A DNA stretch of 64,000 bases from Sarcocystis neurona (GCA_000727475.1 KL647293.1:1810588-1874587), one strand, 5' to 3'; shown: positions 36,397-49,409, numbered from the stretch's first letter. A program made the numbers and translations. Notes: generated by a model not told the origin, from the letters alone.

Positions 36397-37078
36397 TTGA
36401 ATTCCTTTAATGGAGGACTCAAATTTTCGATCAGAAATGGAGAACGCCTAACGTGCCACGTAACAGTCAAAGATATGGTCTTGTGGTTGGTTGGAAAAAT
36501 TATGGTAGGTAAAAGCAGAACTACATGCTGTGGTCATCCAAAAAAGCGCCCATATTTGCAACGTTTATACAGCGAATGAATGCGGTGAGCGGACAGACTA
36601 GCACAAAACCACGAGCACTACCTCCTCTATGCAACGCAACAACCGCGGCGGAAACCGCCGGTTGAATCCACGATCTCCCAAATCACACAGGTACTCAATG
36701 TATATACACATATAAACACGTGCATTTCTGTGAACTCTATAAATCCGCGCTTGTCGCGTATACCGTCACGGCGTGACACTGGCATATGACATAATTATGT
36801 GTACTTACTGTGGCTCTGCAAGCGTTTTATTTGTGCACGGTATACCTTTTGTACACGTATTTGCCTGTCTGCCACCGTACGTACACGTGTTTGCCTGTCT
36901 GTCACCGTACGTACACGTATTTGCCTGTTTGTTACCGCAGGGCTGGCCTGAATGTGGCGGGACTGCGAAGGCTGCAGAAAAACGAAAAGCCCTTGACAAC
37001 TCATCTGAATACGTCGATCCAGACCTATACTTTGTTGAAGTCGAGAAGACACTTTGTACGTTGTGCCGTCGACAGCTG
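36397..37078 (+). CDS. Two putative exons of an unidentified plus-strand gene
   Basis: The first open segment (about 36397-36507, FNGGLKFSIRNGERLTCHVT on) ends at a good donor (ATG|gtaggt, phase 0). The second (36941-37078) begins after acceptor accgcag in phase 0 and reads GWPECGGTAKAAEKRKALDN, then EYVDPDLYFVEVEKTLCTLC and RRQL. It carries two C-x2-C-like pairs (PEC and CTLCRR). The join is consistent, but neither the 5' start nor the 3' end is resolved. The intron ends in a 30-bp minisatellite. Confidence 0.35.
36851..36940 (+). repeat. 30-bp minisatellite, three copies, ending at a splice acceptor
   Basis: Three head-to-tail 30-bp copies start at 36851, 36881 and 36911 (gtacacgtatttgcctgtct, then a variable gYYacc and a four-base end). 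Copies 1 and 2 end ccgtac and copy 3 ends ccgcag. The AG at 36939-36940 is the acceptor of the downstream exon. Confidence 0.85.
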
Positions 37079-37194
37079 ACGGTAGAAGCATGCCCTGTAG
37101 CCGTGCGACCGTAGTGTCGCCAGTTGTGGATGCCTCTATAGGTCAACCAATCAGAGGCGACCAGGTGGTCGACACCATCAGAATGATCACTGCT

Positions 37195-38185
37195 CTACAT
37201 GCTTCCCTGCAGACATACCGCTCTACACACACGTCTGAGAAGAGACCCGTACAGATAGGGAGACGTGCTGAAGGACGTGTTTCTAGCAACGGTACAATCA
37301 TTTGGTTGCTCCTGTATCACGAGAAGACCACGCGCTTCAGGAAGACACAAGCTGCCCCGCCTACGCCCCCTTGCTGCAAATGATTCTTGCGCTGCTCGCA
37401 CAAAGGGTTCCAATACGTGGTCCATTTAAAATGTTGCTGTTCGATCCGAGGGAGTGGCGGGAAGTTTTGACTAACGGCAGAGTTTCTGCCTGCACTTAAA
37501 CAGCGGCAAAAAAGACGTTCCTTTGTTAACATTTCCACGTTAGACTGCGCGACAATAGCGCTTCTGCAGGAACTCGAAGCGAAACGCAACCGTCTCATAT
37601 CGTGAAGGGCGCGGAGCTTCAGCCATTTGAGATTCAGCCGCCGGCCTAACCTCAGATTGTTCCACGACAGTGAGGTAGACCATCCATTGTGCACGCTTAC
37701 ATGCAGCTTCCGCCTGCAACGAAGTTGGAGAAGGTGACTCTCCTGCTTGAAACAGTGAGAGTACAAGTCTACCTGGAGAAACCGCCTTACTCGACCTTTC
37801 CAAAAAACAAACTTTGAGCACAGCTCAACCGCATGCCAACATACGCAGTACCACTGTGGCGGGAAAGCTTGTGCGCTGGAGGCCGGTCAACGTGTCGCAG
37901 CTTCTACATATGCTGTAGACAGGAATATACTGGCGATCGAAAGTACTCACGTGCGAGTACAAGTACATGAAGTCTTAAAACGACAATTCCTGTTGTAAGG
38001 ATACAGCCTGTAGTCGTACGAGTGGAGATAATGCACTCTCGGACTGTCAGCGTTTCCGAGGTGCCTATGCCATCGTCGCTGCACAGCCTGCATGCAGGAT
38101 CCTGATAAACATCTCCGTGCTTCTTCGTAACTAACGTTGTAAGCGCCTCCGCGTCTTCCAGACATCGCTGGTGCGCCTCACTCAT
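37195..38185 (-). CDS. Putative minus-strand exons, unidentified
   Basis: Three minus frames look coding. 38185 to about 37950 begins at ATG (MSEAHQRCLEDAEALTTLVT) and contains QDPACRLCSDD. 37815 to about 37545 contains LQAEAACKRAQWMVYLTVVE. 37425-37195 contains VLEPFVRAAQESFAARG. Residue bias supports a minus gene convergent with the plus exons at 36.9 kb, but I could not fix the splice junctions, so this is a locus and not a model. No family recognised. Confidence 0.3.
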
Positions 38186-39527
38186 CTGCGTGGACTTATG
38201 TGAGCCGGCTGGAGCTTTTTTCTTCGCTCTTTGCTGTTCGTAGGGTCCGTTCGCTGGATTTTATTCGGGAGAAGTTAGTGCAAAAGCCTGTTGTTTTTTT
38301 CAGCGTTGCAGCTGGCGCGACGCATGCGCGGGCGAATGCGAGGATACCAGGAGCTCACTGTTTAGAAATACATTCCATCGTGCTGTTTGTAAATGCTTCT
38401 TGAACGAGTGTTTTACCGTCGTCCTCTAGTGGCGTCCTTGTTCACGTGAATACCTCACAGAGAGACGCTGAGGTGCCAGTCTGTTGCACTCGAAACGGGG
38501 TCGGTTGTCACTTGAAGGAATTGATACCATTTGACAGCTTTTTTGCTGGTCACGCGTGGAAGAGGAGACAACTTTACCGTATATTTGCGAAGGATGGCGA
38601 TTTGTGCCCGGCGTATCCAACATTAGGCGCACTTGCAGGCATCTTCGCGCTTCCTCACATCCAGTGTGCCCTTGCTGGCGCCGGGCGGTCAATGGTAGCC
38701 CTGACCTCGGCGCCAGTTTGGGGAATTACACGTTGGCTTGAAGTTGCATTAAATATCCGTGTATGGATCCGTATATGCGTGTTTGATGCCCTATGTTGTG
38801 GTCATTAGCTAGGTGTTGGGTTTAGTTCCATGTTAGATATTTACTAAGCATCTCGTCTGAGTGAATTTTGCGGTCACACATGTTTATATAACGTGCCTAA
38901 ATGGTGTCTTCTTCTGTCCTTATGGATGCGCCTACCGCGCGCATCCGGCTTCGAGGAAACTGTGTTGGAGGACGCCTCTGAACTCGTCTGCAGCACTTCT
39001 TCCGGCCTGACACGGTTTAGTAATGACCTGCACCGTTCTCGCAGCGTCTCGGATTCACCGCGAAAACGCGTGTCTCTTCTGCAGGCACACCTGTAGGCGT
39101 AGAGTTACTTAATACTGCATCCGTGCTCCTACTTTAGATGCGTTCTGGTTCATTCTCGGATAATTTGCTGGTCGTTCAGACGACGAACACTTCCGTTGTC
39201 ACTCCTGGCATCTAGGTACGCACGCATAATTTGTAACAACTGCACACGTACGTGTGCGTCTATGCGCACACATCTGTGTACACAATCTGCACGCAGCTCT
39301 CTATGGTGCTTGCCGTGTTTGGATCCCAGAGCACCTGTAATATTGACAATCAAACATCTGCCTTTCTAGTAATGCGTACTTCCGCCTTGCCCCAGAAAAT
39401 TGCCGTCCCGTGTGCTGGGGGGGGCACCGTCTTCGGAGGCGTCAGCCGATTGTGTAGTGTCCTTCGAGCACAGCAAGTTCGAAGTTTTTCTGTATCTCAA
39501 TGAGAAGGCAGGACTTCGTTCTTCAAA
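38186..39527. other. Region upstream of MFAP1; no firm gene
   Basis: Short open frames occur on both strands (for example a plus frame at 38446-38808 and an ATG frame at 38893-39096 starting with a hydrophobic stretch). None has a splice context or clear bias. The part nearest 39528 should hold the MFAP1 promoter and 5' UTR. Confidence 0.4.
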
Positions 39528-42500
39528 ATGTCCGCTGCCGACGTTCACAGCATCCTGTATCGCGGGACGGACCCGCTGCAGCAAAAGTTTGAGCCCGCGA
39601 AGGACAAAAAGACCACTGTGCCCCGGTACTGGCCGGGGAAGGTGAGGATGCTTTTGTACTACAGGCGTACTTCGTTATCGAGTGTAGAACTGATAAGAGG
39701 AGACGGCGGGGCCCACTCACTGTCGATGAGGCACTACTCACTTGCGCGTTACAACAGTCTAGCACGAACGCCGAAGTCGTGGTGAGCACACTGACGTTGT
39801 GTCCAGAGATGCACTTTCACTGCGACGTCCCACGCCTCAGCGCTTTCAAAGCTAAGAGTCAACGGCGTCACACGCGTAGTGTGGGAGCGGTTCAACTCTG
39901 ATGTCTAAGCAGCAGTTCCATACCTGTTGAGCAGGACGGAAACGTTCTGCGCAGTCTCAACCCGTAGTGCGGACACGGCGCGCTGCTTCTGCGCCTTAGC
40001 GCCTATCTGTTCAACATTGTGACATAACTCCAGCTACATCGTGCGCACGTTAGCGCTCCACGCCCCTGCGTAGGACGTCTCCGTGGTTCACCGCAAGGCT
40101 GCCGAGACGAAGCCTGTCATTTTCTCCCGACTGTGCGTTTCTGTTTAGTTTTCTTTGATGTTTGTGTGAAGGTCATGATTGTGCTTTCCGTAACTTGACA
40201 CACTAGACCAAGCGCAGCCTTTTCTCCTCTTCCCTTCGTCCTCTCTGCCTTCACGGGATCGTTCGTTGTGTTTGTTGTGTCATGCTAGACCCCGCGTGGT
40301 CTTGTGCTAGGCTTTCGAATAGAAAATTTGTGAACGCGTCCCACAGTTGCGGATAAAGGCGGTCAGGTCCCACGCGTCGGCGTTACTGTTCACCCTTTAT
40401 GCAAGTAGTCACATTTGTGGAGCTTTTCTCATTCCGATTTGACTGCTGAAGTTGTCGAAACTTCGAAACTCGACCACCGTTAAGTTGACAACTATGGTTT
40501 TGTTTTGAAGATAATGCCGCGGTTTACAACGTGTGTCCGCATGCGTGCACCCGGCTACGAATGGAGGATTGAAACCGTTTTCAATGCTTTTCTATGCAGG
40601 CTCCGGAAAAAGCAGATGACGAAGCTGCAGGCGTCTCCTCTGATGAGGAGAGAGGTATAGTGGAGAAGCAGCAGCGCATGCAGGCTGTGCTGCAGGAGAA
40701 CCGTCGACTGCACAGGCTTGCGCGCGCTGCCAGCACACTCAAACGTAAGTCACATAGTGCTTCCAGTTATTTCTTCCACGCAGTGTATTTGTTGCTGCTG
40801 CCAGTGTTGTCGCACAGTGTTCATGTTGTGTGACTTAGTTGCTGGAGTCACCACGGCTTATGCTGCTGCTGCGTTTCCTGAGGCGTCGAGCTGCCAGGGT
40901 GGCTAATCGGTGTGAATCGGTGTGCAATTAACGGAGACCTTAGAACGTTACAAAGAGAGGAACGCGCCTCCGCTACCCAAGCCAGGTTTCAGTGCTAGTT
41001 TGTTGCTATTCTCCGTGTCCTTATTGTTGCGCAGCTGATATCGAGGAACGTCGACAGATTCACGCTGCCATTATTTTGGAAGCGGAGAAAGGTAAGCCGC
41101 CTCCCACTTTGTTCCTCTGTCAGGAATCGGGAACAAACCGGGTGTATCTGGGTGTTCGCCAGCATAGCCGTGTGCTCTGCGGAACAGGAGGATCCGTGTT
41201 GCTGCGGGGACGCGAAATTGGATGTTGACTATACATATGACTACAGAAGTGAAAGAGCGTTACGCATACGTACCACGCACTCGAGTACGGTAGGTTACGC
41301 ACCGTGTGGAATCGTGAGGGGCTTTTTTCTGTAGAAAAAGAACAGCCGGCATGACTGCGGCGTAGCGCATTCGTATACAGGAGTAGACGGATACTCAAGA
41401 GGTATAACACCCTACTTTGTACACTTGTGTCATCTATGTCGAACGCATCGTGGAAGGGTATGACTGCTAAGTGTTTCCGGGACATCCGACTTCTGGAATC
41501 ACTTCCAAGCAGTACGCCCACACGCACGCAATAAAGGGTAGGTAGCAGTGAATGCCACAAGAGGTTTTTATGCAAGGTGGGATGATGTGACCTTCCATCG
41601 TGGTATAGGGCTTCCATCTTTTTGGCAGCTGGCCTTCTGCGCGTGCGCTGTGTCCGTGCTTGTGGCCCGACACAAAGAACAGCCGTGACAGCAGTGCGGG
41701 CCGCCGCGTCCACTACGAAGCCTTACCGGCTGCGGCTGCAGTGCTGCTGTAGCGGCCTCAGCAATAAGCTCGGCAGGTGCATTTTTGACAGCGATACGTG
41801 CGCATCCTTAACCGTGGAATGTATCCGCAAGCGAGCCTATCACCGCCAAAGAATGTGGCTGCAGAGTTGTGTTGTACAATGTTTCAGTAGATTTTGCCTT
41901 AGTGAAAGCCGAAGGTTTAGTTTTCACTGAAGAAAGATAAGCAGAAGCAGTGCAGTTGGAACCTAAGAGCGGCAGGCGCAGATTCGGAGTTACTGGAAGA
42001 GTCGATTGTTCGAGTGTTTACATGTATTGTACAGGCCGGAAAGACTTGCGTCCCGTGCTTTTGTACTGTACCCTGCAGAGCGACGCCGACGCGAAGCCTT
42101 CGAAGCTGCGAAGAGAAGCAAAGAAGAACAAGAGGCTAGCAGTAAAAAACAGACAACTCCTGCTTCTACCGAAGAGGCACGCGAGGAGCGCCGTTTGCTG
42201 GCACTGCAGAAGCGCAAGGAAGAAGAGCAGCTGTTGGAGCAACAGCAGCAGCAGTTGGAAGAAGAAGAGGAAGAGTTGTCGTCTTCAGATTACAGCGATG
42301 GCAGCGAGGATTACGAAGATCCTGCTCCGCGTGTGCTTCACAAGCCGGTGAGATTTTCTGTTGCCCGGCACTCAGTTTCGCTGCAGCGTTCCTTTTGCCA
42401 TACCATACCGTACTGCAATCATAGTATCGCCGCTCTTGAAGTCATAGTGCTTATCTTCAAAATGTTCCTCTTCTCGATATCTTTGCCGACGTGCTGTCCT

Positions 42501-45500
42501 CTTTCCTCCTTGGTTTTCTAAGCTACTGTGGCAGCCGTGCATATCGTTTTTCCAGGTTTCGCCGTCAGTTTCAGTTTGCACCGTGCTGTATTTACGTCAT
42601 TCTGTGGCAATCTTAGGTGAGGGTATACATATATATATATATGTATATTCATATGCATATATGTATGTATGTATATATGTACATCTGTATGTATTTGTGC
42701 AGCCGTGCAGTGACAGTGCTGCAGCGTTTATTGCCACAGGCTCGCCTTTAAGCTTCGCTTTGTTTGTGTTTCGTATGCACCTCGTCTTTCTAAATCGATA
42801 TTCATCAGCGCGTGCTAGGCCTCTCGCGTGCAGTTTCACATTTATGCATGCTGTGTGTATAAGTAGTGACGCTTCTGTTTTTGCAGGTATTCGTGCCGAA
42901 AGATAAGCGCGAGTCAGCCAAGGAGCGGGCACGCCAGGAAGCTGAAGCAGAAAAGCAGCGTAAGGAGGAGGAGCAGCGGGCACTTGAAAGGAAGCGAACT
43001 TCTAAACAGATGTTGTATGCTGCTTTACAGAAAGAGGAAGAAGAGTTGCGCACTGCTGCGGCCATTGAAGCGAAGGAGGAGGAGGAAGAGGATATGCCGG
43101 ATGACACAGATGGCATAGATCCGGAGTTGGAGGTACGAGGACGGTGCTTAGGCATGCGAGTGTTTCACAGTTTGTACGTGACACGGCATAGATCCGGAGC
43201 TGGAAGGTGTGTGTGTACGTGATTTTGCTTCATGAAGGACACAGTTGAGGAGCGTTTTGAGACGGGTGAACCCAGGTGTCTAGCAGTAATAATATGGCGT
43301 ACGTGTGTTTGGCGTTGCGGGCTTCTGCCTCGTGTACGTCCGTCGTTCGTCAGAAGGGACTGTGCTGCATGCGTGCTTGTGCACAAATCGTGCTTTTCAT
43401 ATGAATAGATAAGACGCGCGGAAGTTTCCACTGGTGCCTTACGCCGTTTCTAATGTGCTAGTGTCGCTTCTCGCGTTTTTTTGGTGAACCGTTGGATTCC
43501 GGGACGTTATGACGTTCCTTTTGCCCTCCTCTGCGTACGCTTGCAGTACGAAGAATGGAAAGTCCGTGAACTCCACCGCATCAAGCGCGACCAGGAGGAG
43601 CGACAAGCCAGGGACAAATTCGTAAGCCTTTCCTTTTTCTTGTCTGCCGGCCACAGTGTATGTGTAGCATTGTCAGGAATTGCTCTTTGAACTGACAGGT
43701 TCTGTGTAAACTTCATTGCGTATCTGTGAACAGTAAACCGTGAATCACTGAAGCCTCACTTACCGTTCTTCCGCATTTATGTTCCAGTGGATCTGTAGAT
43801 CTGAGCGGTCACCTGTGAACACTTGTACACTGAGGATGAGTAACGTTCTATCATACGGATTACTAATCATCTGCGTAGTGCAAAGCGGGCGTTCGAATTG
43901 TGAACGGTGTGGACGCCAAAACTGAATTGCCAGCGTACTATGTATGACGTTATCTGACGTTGTGAGTGTATGAACTGGCATACGTGTTGTTGTCAAAGTT
44001 GTTAAAGACGCAACTTGTTGGAAATCGTAGTGTAGGAACGTTTGACTGAGACAGTTACGGCCTAGAGGGAAGCGTCCTGCACGCGCCCGATGGCGAGGAC
44101 GTCTTATTGGATAGTCGTCTCCAGCAGCTCGCTAAGCTATCCTGTGCTTCTTGCGGATTTTACGCTCAAGATGCCGTGTGCCTGTGCATTGCCCGTGTAT
44201 CATAGAAGTTGCTTTCCCACCTGCAGGAAACTATAGCAGTTTTAGCAGTTGCTTCTGGTACGCATTTGTTCCCGTGTACCTAAGTGCCTCGACGCTCGCA
44301 CTTCTTGCGCAAACATTTATTCACCGATGTTACATGCCTCTTTGAACGCGAGATGCCGGCGTCGAAGATTAGGTTGTGTATGTGACTGTGTTGTGGGTCT
44401 TCTTGTGATTCGCCCCCTCCCAGCTGGAAGCCCTGGAGCACCGGCGACAGATGAGCGAGGAGGAGCGCAAGGCAGATGACAAGCAGCTTGACATGATGCA
44501 TCCGCGGCGCGAGGTCAAATATAAGTACAATTTCATGCAGAAATACTTCCACCGGGTGAGTGGGAGAGGCATGCACTGACTTCCGTAATGTGGCACGGTG
44601 GCTACCCATGTGGTCACTACAGTATACCGTTCACCCGGCCCGTGTCCCGCACCGCGGCGTGAACGGCGGGTCGATCACTGCGTACCGTAAGAGACTCGTG
44701 TCCTCGTAGGTGTGAGTCGTGTGCTTTAAGTGGTCGATTTACGTGTGGGCCGGTAAGTGACTCAATTCGACAGCATGGGACACAGACCAGAAACAATGTA
44801 GTTTCGCATGGCTACGCGTGTGTCGGTCTGTTCTTCACGCGGTAGAGGTCGTTTGCGCTTAAGATAAGTTCCGTTTTAGCGCTGTGTGGACCATTTATAC
44901 TAGGTCCACGTTTTCAGGTGTCAGTACATAACGTAGTATGAAATGACCGCGCAAGGTGCTGCAGAAGGAGGAGTCTGTCTGCAGAAGCTATCCGACCTGA
45001 GACGAAAGAGCGTCACCACACCACCACCCAGAGGCCAACTGGGATGTCTCACCTAGGAGTCGGGAGAACGCGCAGCTTCTGTCCGTTTCATTGTGGCCTA
45101 CGGGAAGCCAGTGCTTCGGTGGTATGTGTATGCGTGCACGTTTTTTCCGTTCTATCTATTCAGGTACAGGGTGTACGAGGGACGGCACAGCTCTCGACAA
45201 CCTTGCAGCTTGAGTGCGGAGAAGACCGCCGCATGTTAATGTGCGACGTGTTTCGTCCTGTGTGCGCGTGTTTCGCGTTTGATCACTAAGACAGAGTAAT
45301 CACGACGTTGTTGACGACACGATGAACGCGTGCAACGTCGCATGTATGCGTGCGTTTGGTGAGCTGAGAATTGCATATTTGTGCGTGCACACCCCCGGTG
45401 TCTTATACAAACTCGCGCCGGATACGTACCGTTTTTGGTGATCGCGTGGTTTATATGAGTAACTGTTGTAATTGTCTGTTTCGACGGGTGCCCGGTGTTT

Positions 45501-47774
45501 TTGCAGGGGGCGTTCTTTCAAGATATGGCGCGGAGCGGCGAAGAACCGATTTATCTTCGAGATTTCAATGCGCCTGTCGGGTGAGTGGACATGTTACGCA
45601 GCCATTCTGCGTCCGTTTTAGTGTTTGTCCTTGTGTGCGGCGGATCCCGCTGCATGTCAGGCGTATTTCTTCCCGACTTAACGTGCGTAGTGCATTTTCG
45701 CTGGCGTGGGAACGCACGTGTAAACACGCGTCCGTGTCCCAGTGTCTGTTCCGCCCAAGTACACATCCAGGAATGTTTCAGCCATCGAGCGTAGAACGTC
45801 TGCTCAGTAGTTTTTAGTTGGTAATTTTTTCAGCTCCTCGTAAAGTTCTGAGTGAACGCACGGACGTGGTAGTCCTCAGACGTCCAGAGAGAAGCATATG
45901 TGTCTAAGTTGTTCCATTGGTACGTATTCCTCGGTGTTCAGCGTGGCCACGCAGGAGTGTCGTTGAACCCAATCGTGTGCGTACGCAGGTGTCCCGTTCT
46001 ACGGCATGCTGTGCGTCTTTCTTCACATTGGTATCACACCTCTGCGTGCGCAGAGAAGTCGTTTGGCAGGTTACCGGTGTGTGACGAGCCTTTTTTCACC
46101 TGTTTTATCTGGCTTTGATTTTCAGGGAGGACAAGTGGGATAAGAAAATCCTGCCAGCAGCGATGCGTCTTCGTCGCGGCGAGTTTGGACGCCAGGGTCA
46201 AACGAAGCACACGCATCTGGTGGACGTGGATACCACAGATTTTTCAAGTGCTTGGGCGTTCAACACAAAGCTTAAGGAAAAAACAGAAAGCAAAATGGGA
46301 GGTAAGAAGTTGTGTCAGCGGCCACCTTATTGCATTTTCCAATGTCAGTCCAACGCGGTGTATAAACGATCCGGTGCGTTAAGATGTGTATGTCAGTGTT
46401 CGCAAATGAAGCGCTAAACGGGTGTAAAGCCGCAAGAATGTTTTGTGCATGTGTGGTCGCTCCTGGTGTCGAAGCGTACAACGCCAGCGGGTGCGCGTGC
46501 GTGAGTTTCACAAGCAGCGCTTCTTTGGAGAGCGGGATTGTGGGAATAGACACTTGTGATGTGAGTGTGTATGTACGCGTATGTATATATATATATATAT
46601 ACATACATACATGTATTTATAAATGTATATATATATATGTTTTCTTTTGTGCCTCCAGCGAAATGCGGACGTGCTCAGGTCCCTGCGTCTCCAAGTTGGG
46701 TAAAAATTGTGTTTGTTTGCCGAATGCGAAGTTCTCCTGGCAGCTATGGATGCCGGACGACTGTGTGAACAGCTGAACGGAGGCACCGCAGCATTAGAGC
46801 TATCCACGTTGTCATACCAAGGCACCTCTGATTTCCGCTTCCGTAACATCGTTTTCATGAAAAGTCAGATCGTCATTCACAATGGGTCGGAGCAGTAGAA
46901 TGAGCAGTGTGTAGTATCTTTGGGGGTATCTGGTTACTTTTTAAAACCTGCATGTATCTCTGAGCATGCGCGGCAATTTTGATAGGGAGTTTCGAACGTA
47001 CCGTATCTTCTTGTGCCAACAGCTTCTCGTTGATAGAGCGAACCACAGGAAGTTGCGCGTCCTCGCGGCCTGTGCAATAGTGCACCGTACTTGACGAGAG
47101 GTTTTTTGACATACGAGCCCGCAAGGACGTGAGCAATGAATGGATCCGGCTACGTGTGCTCGGGGAATAAGTGCGCGGGCACGCCTTTTCTCGGCAGCTT
47201 GATGGCATTTTTATGTGTGCGTAAAGAATGTGACGTGGAGTACGCACGTTCGACTGTGGACGACTGTGTCGTTTTGTTGTTAAAAATTGTGCAGCCGTCA
47301 GCGTGGCACGCGTATGTATCAGCGAAGCATTAGATTTTGCTTGACCAGCTGAGTGGGTCATACACACGAAATGCTAGGCAGGAAGACGTACTGTGTGCTC
47401 CGCCCCTAGCTACTGAAAGGGGTTTGCGTTGTCTGTGTAGATACGAATATGTTTTTATCTACTTTTGAGGTTTACCTGGACCCGTGGTTAGGTGCAGACA
47501 CTGAAGAGAGACGATAGTGGAGAAAAAATCGGAGGACGACAGTGGAGAGGAAATCGTAGCTGGAATCGCATCTGTGCCTGCGTGTGCATCACAGAGTGTA
47601 CGGGGGCCTGCCTGTGTGCATCTGTATCCGCGTTTGTTAAATGTGTCTGCGGGTGAGCTGTACTGCCGGAATCCCATGCGTGTTTTGCGCGCACTCTTGT
47701 GTAATGCTGGTGTTTTTGCAGGACGAAAAGGCGCCAAGGATTTTGATCGTCCCTCTACAAAGCCAAGAAAATAA
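39528..47774 (+). CDS. MFAP1: Microfibrillar-associated protein 1 homologue (spliceosomal)
   Basis: Ten exons, all in phase: 39528-39641, 40600-40744, 41035-41091, 42079-42347, 42887-43132, 43547-43621, 44424-44555, 45507-45580, 46126-46301 and 47722-47774. They give 1341 nt, or 446 residues, close to the usual length of about 440. Family landmarks in order: an N-terminal VPRYWPGK, an ERRRREAF helix, an acidic stretch (EEEEEELSSSDYSDGSEDYE), VFVPKDKRE, a long charged coiled coil, YEEWKVRELHRIKRD, YKYNFMQKYFHRGAFF, LRDFNAPV, KKILPAAMRLRRGEFGR, KHTHLVDVDTTDFSSAW, and an end in DFDRPSTKPRK. MFAP1 belongs to the pre-mRNA splicing machinery (B complex, Prp38/Snu23 partners) and acts in the nucleus. 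The last exon is only 53 nt and lies 1.4 kb from the previous one. Introns are TG-rich and carry TA microsatellites. Confidence 0.95.
42629..42695. repeat. TA/TATG microsatellite in an MFAP1 intron
   Basis: An alternating purine-pyrimidine tract of TA and TATG units lies inside the intron between exons 4 and 5. A similar tract lies at about 46582-46640 in the last intron of the same gene. Confidence 0.85.
46582..46640. repeat. TA/CATA microsatellite in the last MFAP1 intron
   Basis: Two (TA)n runs flank a short run of CATA units inside the 1.4-kb terminal intron. It could form hairpins or Z-like DNA. It has no coding content. Confidence 0.85.
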
Positions 47775-49400
47775 GGCTTACTTGCTTTCGCTGACGACTT
47801 CTGTTTTCATTTGGTGCCTTCTTGTCACCCTCGTACTGTTTCCCTCTGTGCATTCCTGCCTATATCAAGGTGATAATTGAGCTTCCGTAGCGAGCTCTTG
47901 TGGGGATTACTCTGTAGCGGGAGACTGTCTGGTGCTCCCACCTGCCGGAATTCTACGTATGTAATTATTTTTGCGCTGTTCTGTTTCGAACTGTATTCCA
48001 CCATTGCGCGTTGTGTTTTTACTCTGCAGAACTTTTCCATATCTGCGAGACTGTTCACCGGGAAGGGCTTCATCTTACGGTGGCCAATAATTGGATTTGT
48101 GTTGCCTGTGTACGTCAACTCCCACGCGAAAGCGTGTGCGGAGTGGTCACTGGAGAAACGCCGTGGCGCGGCGCGTGAATGTGTCTCCGGAAGTGTCCAG
48201 TACTACCGAGCTTGAACGAGCTAGAGCCAACACTACAGCTTATAACGAAGCTTCCATTGCGTGGCATCTCAGTTATTATTGTACTGGGTCTCCACAGTGC
48301 GCGTGAGCGCAGCCGAGTCGCGCTTACTCTTGGACACACAAACTGGACTGGGCATCACAGGAGCCACAGCCGCATACATGTCCTCGTGCTGTGCCGCCCA
48401 CGTTTGCTGCCACGTCACAGCGGCCCTCAGTGCTTCCATGTGTCAGTTTTAGATGGAAGAGCAGGCCTTTTTAATGAAACACGTTTTTGAGTTTTACTTT
48501 ACATACACGATAAAGAGTAGCCGGGAGGGGATTCGCAGTGGTGCTCCACGTGGTGGGGTACGGACGCTTTATTTCACGGGCAGACCCCGGTGAGGCTACG
48601 GCTTCGCGGCTGGAAATGTTGCCAGCTTCAACTGCACCGTCCGCCTGCGGCTCGCCCTAAGAACTTTCGTGTGCCCGTGGCGGGCGAAATGACGCAGAAG
48701 CGGGACGAAATTGTATCTTCTCTCGTGTGACCTGCTCCCTCTGTTGATTCCATCGCGTTCACGTTCGCACGAGAAAGCGTGTCGAGCGTCAAGATCATTT
48801 GCCGGTAACGGAGTGTACAACAAACCGAGCGGGTACCACGGAACCGAGTTATCGTCGCGTTTCCACACAAGTTTCCAGTGTACTGATAGACACATGATAA
48901 GCAACAACAGCAGCGGCACGTCGTGGGACGCTTCCACTTGTGCTGGACAGGACGGGGACGGCACCGAAGCAGGGCTTTCACGGAACACGCTCCCCGATAT
49001 GGGGGTGCTGGAACAGCCGTGGCTGGAGTGTTTTGAGTAAGACCGTGGAAGAAAAGCAGCCAAAGAAGGGTCTGCTGGAATACACACTATATTTTGTGTG
49101 ATGATCGAAGGCACCGGCAACTCGCCCATAGAGACCATGAGTCACTTCTCCGTCCCCCCTCGCCGCGTACAAAGTTGCCCGTAGCTGGTGGCAGCAGCGA
49201 AACGTGCACACGGATGGTTAACCTGGCAAAGCCGACTTCAGAAACGTACGCAAATCACTCCACCACTTGCCAAGTCAATATTGCACAGGTCTCTACGCTA
49301 TTGGTCTCAGAGGCGCTGCGCCGCCGTAGGCTCTCTTTGGCGGCTGAACGTTTAGTTTCTGCGCGTCTGATCCATCAAGCCGTTGTGGCGTATGGACCTG
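47775..49400. other. Between MFAP1 and the minus-strand cluster; ambiguous ORFs
   Basis: Open frames exist on both strands and overlap: minus 48596-49138 (180 codons from MVSMGELPVPSI) and plus 48711-49040 ending in LEQPWLECFE. Neither has splice support and each weakens the other, so I call no gene. The MFAP1 3' UTR occupies the first few hundred bases. Confidence 0.4.
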
Positions 49401-49409
49401 CGGCTGGTC

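Noticed and set aside
41945..42010. Possible extra MFAP1 exon encoding an acidic ADSELLEES segment
   Set aside because: No donor gives the phase needed, while exon 41035-41091 joins directly and in phase to 42079.
46660..46720. Alternative last MFAP1 exon after gcctccag
   Set aside because: It gives no MFAP1-like C-terminus; the exon at 47722 supplies the conserved DFDRPSTKPRK end in the right phase.
48596..49138. 180-codon minus ORF with ATG
   Set aside because: It overlaps an equally coding-like plus frame and has no splice or family support.
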